A stretch of DNA of 64,000 bases from Balanoglossus misakiensis (lineage: Eukaryota; Hemichordata), in NCBI GenBank assembly GCA_040954595.2, contig CM082577.2:13516001-13580000 (forward strand), given 5' to 3'. A program made the translations under genes and the position numbers. Below the pieces are notes generated by a model. It was not told the DNA's origin. It did not search any database and saw only the letters and a list, made by a program, of their open reading frames with translations. Positions 56,808 through 64,000 of this stretch are shown piece after piece; the stretch's first letter is position 1; each line of letters begins with the position of its first letter.

Positions 56808-59800
56808 TTACTGTTGCATTTCAAATTCAAACACTTCTGTTATAGCCCCTTGTAAATCATGCAAACTGTGCAGTAATTCCAGGAGCTTGGCTTTGTTTGT
56901 TGCCCGTCGTAGTTGTGTATGCAGTGATGTTCTGTCTGTCAACGGTAGTGTCTGAATTATGTCGTTGCATTCGTGTCGAAGTGTGGCATTTGTTTTATTT
57001 TCTTCTCTTTCACTTTCTTCTCTCTCGTTTTCTGTTACGAATAGTATTTTTTTTTGCCAGTGCCTGGATACTTACCTTGGCAGATGATACTTACCAGGGC
57101 ACGTCTTCTTTCTTCGGCATTGATGTTATAATTGCCAATGTGTCTATCCATAGCATCTCCTGAGATGGTAATAGGAGACCGACCAGCCTGATACTTGACA
57201 TAAGATGTCTGTCTCAGTCGTCCCCTGAAACCCGTCAAGTCGTTAGAGTAGCCTGGGCGGCTACGTTCCAACGACTCGGGGTTTACAAGGCTAACGACTG
57301 AGAAGACTGTCTTTCTCAGACTGGCCAGGGCATCATGCCTGCTACAGATGACAACCCACTTACCCGAATCGGGCACTGGAGGAGCCCAGGCCTTGATGTT
57401 TTTGTTGTACTCCTCCAGGACGGCGTCCGCACCTTGATGGGCATCAGGCCTGCCAGATCGTGAAATGGCCTCGTACTTCTCCAGAGTTTGGAGAAGTATT
57501 GGTGGATACCGGGCACGGTCGGTCTCGTCATAGACGTCAATCAGTTGGTAAGTGGGGTGATTCCGACCGTGCCACAAGGTGCGAAGGAGACGCCGCCCAG
57601 CCCGTAGGTAAGTGGGTGAATTGAAGCGCGTGCCCTGTCGAAAGAGGAAAATTCCATGTAAATGTTGTAGAAGAATATTGTAAATGAAATTCATGTGAGA
57701 GTCTGTCACTGCTGCTGCATTCAACCAGCCAAGAAACAAACTGGTGGATGCATCAGCAGTGGGATTACTCACATGAAATTCATGTAGCAATTCGCTCCAC
57801 AGACAATCTCTGAATTTGCAAAGAAGGTCAAATGAAATGTGATGATCAGAACACTTCTTCACAAATTCTAGAGATCTGCCTGAGGAGAATCCCTGAGATA
57901 AAGCAAAGTCCCTGTAAATTACATCCCAATACATAGAAACAAATGATTTGACTGCATTGATTTCTTCATGTAAAAGACCCGTCCTTAAAACAACCCATGA
58001 AAATATTCCCTCATGATCTTCTGATAAAATTTTACGGATAATTACATATGGCAAGCCATCACACCTGATTATAACCCATTCCCTATATGTACAATATAAA
58101 TCTCCATTGCCCTCACCATGATTAAAATATTGTTTGATTTTTGCAAGTTTACCAATGTGATTAAGAATTTCTTTCACTGATTCGACACAATTAGGATTTA
58201 CAAAAATAGGGGACATAACAGAAATATTTGCTTTATTTGCTTGTTTTGGGGGCTTTTTAACAATTCTGGTAGTTTGCTTACCCATGTGATCAACTTTTAC
58301 TTCACCAACACACTCATGCAAGATGGTTCCCTTCTTCTTCTTTTTAATCTGTCTTCTGCCCGGTGAAATAAAAGTTGATGTCTTCTCTCTTTTCAGCTCC
58401 TTTCTATACTTACCCATCCAAATGCCACAACCTCGACACTTGGCAATTCTCGATTTGCCCTTCGTGTGGGTGAAACCACACTTAGGGCAAATGTCGATGC
58501 TGTCAGTATGTTGTTTTTGTTGTAAGTATGTGTCAATATAGTCAGTCTGTGGTGCATTATCTACATTGATAGTGGCTACAGAAGATAAAATTAAATTATC
58601 AACATAAGAAGCAATGGACTCTTTGACAACTGAATCAAACTCATCATACTTGCTGTCCTCTGTATTGGAAACATCTGTCTCTGAAACCTTCTGCCACTGA
58701 CTTGGCTTCAACCCAGAATCATATTGCAGTGATGATTCTGGGTCCAGCTGAGAAGCAATAATGTTAGTAAAAATATCCAAAGTAACTGAATTACCATTTC
58801 TGTTAATGTAATTTTTGGAAAGACGTTGTTCATTATCAAAAGAAAATTCAACTAACCCCTCAGGTGCATCTGGAAAATCAAAATTACCTTTAAAAAGAAT
58901 ATTGTTAATAACATCATAACATGGGCCTGCTGTTACGTGGCCCATGAGATCAACTGCCAGGCGACTTCTGGTCAAACTAAATAAAATAACTTGAATTGCG
59001 GAAATAAAACTACTCACAAACTTAGGATTCCTGGCAGTATAAACAAGTTCAACGGCATGGGCAAGATATTGAGTGTTATTTTGGATTCCAGTATTTGGCA
59101 TACAGATCTCCTCAAGAAAGGAAACCAAGACAGGATTCCGTTCTGACAATAGATTATGTAAATCTATGTCTGATAAATTTTGAACGGAATACCTGTCTTG
59201 GTTTTGGCAGAGGAGATCTGCATGCCTGTAAATTTCTAAATTTTCTAATTTACCAATTTCCCTAATTGCTTCCACCCTCTTATCACTTGTGCTAAACCTC
59301 CCCCCGATTTCCCTTTTCAGCCTCTCAATTTCTTCCTCCAACTCTTTTATTTTCTCTTTGTCCTGAAAATAAAATAAAAATAAAATACACATTTTATTCA
59401 GAAATACCATTTTAATCATTTCAAGGCCCAAACTGACAGCATTTTCTTTGCATTGATTGTAGACCATTTCAATTACCTTGCTTCTGTCTTACTCTTCACC
59501 AGTCTTCTTTTGATTTTGTCGATGTTCACACTCCTGAAATAAATGCAAGATTTAAAGCATTAAATTATTATTCACTCATGTAAGTTAGACCAGAAGAACA
59601 ATTTAAAAAAAATCTACTTAAATTTGGCTATTGCAAGCTAACCAAAATTTCAAGGGTTTACAATACGTAGGAAACTTACGTAACAGTTCACCTCCATTGT
59701 ATGAGGCTGGCATGACCCAGCGGCCTCCGTGGCTAAACATGACTGTAAATACAAATAAAAATACAATAAAATTAATGCTTATGGTTTGTCTTTTTTTCCA

Positions 59801-60877
59801 TAGTTGCTTGTTTTGTGTGTTTTGATGATGAATCAAGTAAATTAATAGGCACAAAAAACACACAATAAGAATAAACATGACTTACATCAAAATAAAATAC
59901 TGGCCTGACTACCATGCATTTTAATCAGATATGTATCATACATACACACATAACTACCTGTGCATTGTTGTTGTCTTTGTGTGGCATATAAATCAGAATA
60001 ATTTCTTCACAATAAAAAAGATGTGTATACTGTGTTCCTGTGTGGTCCTCAAATATTTTGTCAGAGTTGAAAATACATGCAGCACAGTTTTTCATTTACC
60101 TTTGGTTCTTCAGGAATCGCTGCCGGTGTCCTCCAAGTCGCAGCGTGCGATTTTTTTTTCAAGAATGACTGAAAAATAATTTAGTGTCTACAGTTATTTT
60201 ATGGTTATTGAATTATTGACATTGTATATCCCACACCTGCGTTTATTGTAGCACCTGTCTGTTCCTTGTGAACTTTTATGTCAAAATCTTTCAAAACTTG
60301 AATAATTGTTGATAAACACAACAATAGTTCATGCTGGTAATTATTATTCAAATAGTTTTACAGAAGGTTGTCATTTGATCACACTACTCAGTTCCGTTTT
60401 TTCTTTTTCTACTTTTTTGTTAAATTCTTATTTTTTGCACAAGGAGATATGTTCCTGCATTAATTCTATAAAATGCATAACTTCATGGGTAAATTCTGCA
60501 AAATAAACAAATACGCTACGTATATAAAACGTGAATCAATAGCATTGACCGATAGTTTTTTTGTGCAGGTAACGTCTTCAGAATAACAAAAAAGTTACAA
60601 AAGAGTGACTTACCATTTGTTTGAGGCAGTCTGCACAGACGGATCCCCGTGTTCGAAATCCAGCCATATATTTTTTTGCATAGGCTGGCAATTTGACGTA
60701 TTGGAACAACGGGGCCGCTAGACTGCCCCATTCGTCATGTCGAGGACATCGGCACTTTGGGACGTAACGTCCTGTTTGTTTCTCCATCTTTTCTGATTTG
60801 TGATGTCGTCTGTCGCTACGTCTTGTCGCGCGAGCACCGTCAGCTTTTATCGCTAGCTCGCGCTCGGGCACTACCAT
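56808..60877 (-). CDS. Transposase-like protein of the 7.1-kb transposon, six exons (~987 codons)
   Basis: Exons (5' to 3'): 60614-60877, 60100-60168, 59680-59742, 59477-59533, 57076-59362, 56808-57031. Acceptors and donors are good and phases agree (0,0,0,0,1). The N-terminus has a cysteine set (CRCPRHDEW, CADCLKQM). A coiled coil (KEKIKELEEEIERLKREI) opens the long exon, followed by GPCYDVINNIL (~297), FDNEQRL (~326), a zinc ribbon CPKCGFTH..CRGCG (~443), CDGLPYVIIRKI (~585) and FSWVVLRTGLLHEEIN. Arrangements with FDN and DGLPY blocks occur in transposon-derived proteins of invertebrates and fungi that I recall as DUF6589-like; acidic catalytic residues are plausible but unproven. The 57-bp fourth exon contains an in-frame TAA (residue ~147). 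Because 57 is divisible by three, skipping it restores a complete frame. The last exon is Glu-rich and ends FEFEMQQ. Confidence 0.75.
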
Positions 60878-61199
60878 GTCGTCAAAACTAGTGTAGGCGC
60901 CGAAATCAAAATTTATTATTTCACAAAAGCACTGGTGAAAATTTTTCTTATTGACTCGGAAGCAAGTTTGACTCGTACTTTCTTGTTTTTAATTGACGGG
61001 ATATCCCCAAACAGCGTATTTGACCCCAAAATTTACATTTGAAAAGAAAGGGTCATGATTTTCATAACAAAGGGCGGGGAAATGGGTGAGAGGCGCGGCT
61101 TTCCGGGCACGTCATTGGTCAGATCGCGTTCTACATATTAACGATATGTAAATTTTTATGCTAATAAGCAACTCCTAATATGGGTCATCGATGCGACTG
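60877..61199 (-). repeat. Right terminal inverted repeat of the 7.1-kb transposon
   Basis: Inverted copy of 54100-54411, ~11 bp longer. The last base of the repeat is the A of the transposase start codon (ATG at 60875-60877, minus). Confidence 0.9.
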
Positions 61200-61356
61200 T
61201 AATGAGCTAAGTGTTCATGGGTAATCCAGAAAGTTCTGCAGGGCATGCGCACATCAGACATAATTCGCGCGCCTTTTTTGTCAGACGACATTTTGTTGCT
61301 GGGATTTTTCTGGATTGCTGTCGCTAAATCGTAAGTATTGTCTTGAAGTTGGCAAA

Positions 61357-63795
61357 ATGGCATTAAATATTGGCACGATAGAGGAACCTATATTTAACTG
61401 TAGTTTGTGTACGTACTCGAGTGTTACATTTTCATCTTTCAAGAGGCACTTTGTACGTTTTCATAAAAACGACCCTAATTTTTTCTGTAGCTTGTTGTAT
61501 TGATTCTTGTGGTCACACAACTCATCGATGGACAAATTATAGGGTTCATGTTCATAGAAAACATAGACATGTAAACAGTGAGGTTGTTGATGACATTGTT
61601 GACATTGAAACAGATGAAGATATTGTGCACCCATTTGTAAACGAGACAAGTGTAAACCATTACAACGCCATGTTTACTCTGAGTTTAGAATCAAAGCACA
61701 ATGTTTCACAAGCTGGCATTGATAATGTTGTGTCAACGACAAACAGTTTAGTTCAGAGTCATATGGATATATACAGGAAACGTGTGGTCGACAAATTGGA
61801 AAGTATTGGTATAGATCCACACATCATTGATGACATTGATATTGATACGGGGTTAGAATTATTTTATACGGACACAAGAAGAAAGACGTTCTATAAAAAG
61901 AAGCTAGAAACGCTAGTTGAGCCCAAGGCTGTAACAATTGGTAAAAAGTTTGTCACTAAGGATGGTATGGTACACGAAATGCCGACGTTGGGATATATTG
62001 TTCCTTTTAGTAAATGTTTACAACAGTTGTTAATGTTGCCTGAAGTATGGGAACATGTACAGCATCCTCATGTGTCATCTGATGACTCTTTCATGAATGA
62101 CATCTGTGACAGAGACTTTGTAAGAAATCATCCTCTATTTCTGAATGACAATCGATCACTTCAGATTGTTCTGAATTGTGATGATTTGGAAATTGTTAAC
62201 CCAGTGGGCAGTTAAAAAGCACAAACTGACGGTTTTCTATTTCAGTTTGGCAAATATTCCCCCCCGAGTACAGATCTAAACTTCATGCAATTCAACTTCT
62301 GGCAGTATGTAAATCAAAAGATATCAGAAATGCTGATTCAGAAAGAAAGTTGCTCTCTGATTTTATAGACACAATGATTGAGATGGGAAATGACGGCCTA
62401 GAAATGGACCTACATGGTGAAAAACATGTCATGGTTTCTGCAGATACTTTGGCAGCAAATTGGCTAGGGAAATTTAAGGAGGGGGTTTCATTTGCCCTGA
62501 AAAATTGCAGAAGATGTGAAGTGGAGGCTGCAAACCTGAAGCATGTGTTTGATGAAAGGCAAGTTGTGTTAAGAAATAGAGAGACACACATGGAAAGATG
62601 TAATGACCTTTCGGAAATGAGTAAAAAGGCGAGGATATACTGGAGTAAGTTGTGGGGAGTAAATGGTTCTAGTGAACTTTTGAAGATAAGGCAGTTTGAT
62701 TTGCTTTCTGGCCTTGTTCAAGATCCAATGCATATTCTGTTGGAAGGAGTTGTCCAACATGAGCTGTCCCTTGCTCTCATTAGATTTATATATGTGCAAA
62801 GACTGTTCACAATTAGTTGGTTGAATACAGCAGTTAGAGGATTTCCATATTCATATTTGCATATTCGATCAAAACCAGAGTCAATAGAGAAGAAACACAT
62901 TGATGGCTGTGGAACAATCAAGCAGAGTGCCTCAGCTATGCTCACCTTAGTGCATACTCTTCCTATCATTATTGGGCATCGAATACCCGTTGGTGACATT
63001 TATTGGCAAAATATGTTGCGTCTGATACAAATTGTACTGTTTTGTACATCATCATATTGTACAAGAGAAACAGCAATGTATTTGAAAAATCTTATTGCTG
63101 AGTATCTGTACAATTTTAAGTCTTTGTATTCCAAAGCATCATTCATCCCTAAAATGCATTATATGGTGCACCTTCCTTCCCAAATGTTGATGTATGGACC
63201 ACTTCGACACCATTGGTGCATGAGATTTGAAGGCAAAAATGGTTATTTTGCAAATAAGAGGTATAAGAACTTCAGAAATATTCCACTGACATTAGCAACT
63301 CGCCATCAAATATACATGGCATACATGCAGGCTGGTTATGATGGTGGACGGTCAGGTTCGTTTTTGTATGGAGGTGACACAGTGGGTCCTGGTGTTGAAG
63401 TTAGTTTTAGGGAAGTGTATCCAGAGTTGCTCCATCCATTCTCTCAGATGACAATGATTGATGTTGATAGAGTGTATCAAACTTCACATGTCTCAATTCA
63501 CGGTAATGATTACTATAGGGGTTGTGCTCTGGTAATTGATTATTGTGATGATATACCAGTATTTTGTATATTACTTGATGTAGTTGTGCTGGATCATGTG
63601 AAATATTTCATCCTTGAAGAAGTTGAAGCAGAATTTAATGGGCATATTTTAGCCTATGCAGTCAGCTCAGTAGACAGGAAGAAGATAGTCAGACATTCAG
63701 AATTAAAATTTAAGTGGCCCCTTAGTGTTTACACATACCAGGGTTCAGATGTTGTCATGAATACTAACAGTCACACATTCATAAACCCATTTTAA
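61357..63795 (+). pseudogene. Second transposon gene: C2H2-like fingers plus Tnp2/DUF4218-like region, frameshifted
   Basis: Starts at ATG 61357 with finger-like motifs (FNCSLCTYSS..FKRHFVRFH, then CGHTTHRWTNYRVHVHRKH). A frame change near 61490 leads to 61494-62215 (IQIVLNC-like block LQIVLNCDDLEIVNPVGS); compensating shifts near 62210 and in a run of seven C at 62260-62266 lead to 62350-63795. The C-terminal half shows VSADTLAANWLGKF, CRRCEVE, the hallmark QDPMHILLEGVVQHEL, KQSASAML, FIPKMHYMVHLPSQM and GPLRHHWCMRFEGKN. The two last blocks recall the Tnp2 and DUF4218 parts of CACTA transposases; this is inference from layout. Related multi-copy proteins occur in fishes and invertebrates. 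With two or three frameshifts this copy is probably dead. Confidence 0.7.
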
Positions 63796-64000
63796 AACCT
63801 TTGTTGATATACATTTCTCATGTTCAATGCACCAGTTTCATGAGATATGGTAGTGGGGACCAACAGTCTATAGTTACATAAAGAATGCATTTCATTCCAA
63901 TAAGCAATATGCCATTTTGCCAGATGACAATACTTAACAAAGTACTCCTAATTTGAATGTTATTGTGTGTTAGCTCACAATGCCAGTGTTCAAAGTATGG
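63796..64000. other. 3' flank of the second transposon gene
   Basis: AT-rich sequence after the stop codon. No terminal inverted repeat is visible before the window ends. Confidence 0.4.

Larger units (their letters stand above)
54100..61199. mobile_element. 7.1-kb DNA transposon with long inverted repeats, HIRAN protein and multi-exon transposase
   Basis: The ends start CAGTCGCATCGATGACCC on both sides. The inverted repeats span 54100-54411 (left) and 60877-61199 (right) and are highly similar, with one stretch (about 61067-61107 on the right) diverged. The element is flanked by a perfect 5-bp duplication TAATG (54095-54099 and 61200-61204), so both boundaries are fixed. It carries two convergent genes, each starting at or just inside a repeat: a HIRAN-domain protein (54499-54891, plus) and a transposase-like protein (56808-60877, minus). 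Five-base duplications are unusual among cut-and-paste superfamilies; Transib makes them but has CAC ends and a RAG1-like protein, neither of which is seen here. The combination is unfamiliar to me and may be an undescribed or poorly described group. Confidence 0.85.

Overview
This window looks like nuclear DNA from a marine invertebrate animal. Genes are split into many small exons with consensus GT..AG introns, microsatellites are common, and several classes of animal transposable element are nested in one another. A lancelet-like or other invertebrate deuterostome source fits the lineage-specific Ig receptor kinase and the membrane-anchored laccase, but the sequence alone does not prove it. 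No CRISPR, operon, rRNA or convincing tRNA gene was seen.

Three host genes can be assembled by following splice sites and intron phases. (1) A receptor tyrosine kinase on the minus strand (9062-19920; 12 exons; two Ig domains, Ser/Thr-rich stalk, membrane helix and a complete kinase domain with its stop codon; signal-peptide exon not found). (2) An Ig-domain type I membrane receptor on the plus strand (20121-26888; 11 exons; no cytoplasmic exon found), starting about 200 bp from the first recognised exon of the kinase, head to head. (3) A full-length multicopper oxidase of the laccase type on the minus strand (42215-50483; 13 exons, 727 codons plus stop; all copper ligands and a C-terminal membrane anchor).

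The rest is largely mobile DNA. Positions 481-9004 hold an 8.5-kb composite of six head-to-tail non-coding units followed by a stack of four hairpin tails. Its ends match like nested brackets, and it lies about 57 bp past the kinase stop codon. TTAA-flanked MITEs lie at 12079-12518 and 28199-28677, the second beside a large palindrome (28686-28800). A nearly intact two-ORF LINE fills about 30251-34375. A broken transposon protein (35299-36032) abuts a decayed piggyBac element (36037-37764), a pogo-like tail (38008-38618) and a GIY-YIG fragment of a Penelope-like element (about 41520-42110).

The most notable item is a complete-looking 7.1-kb DNA transposon at 54100-61199. It has ~312/323-bp terminal inverted repeats, a perfect 5-bp target duplication (TAATG), a small HIRAN-domain protein read inward from the left end, and a six-exon ~987-codon transposase-like gene read inward from the right end, starting exactly at the repeat boundary. 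To its right is a second, frameshifted transposon gene (61357-63795) with C2H2-like fingers and a Tnp2/DUF4218-like layout.
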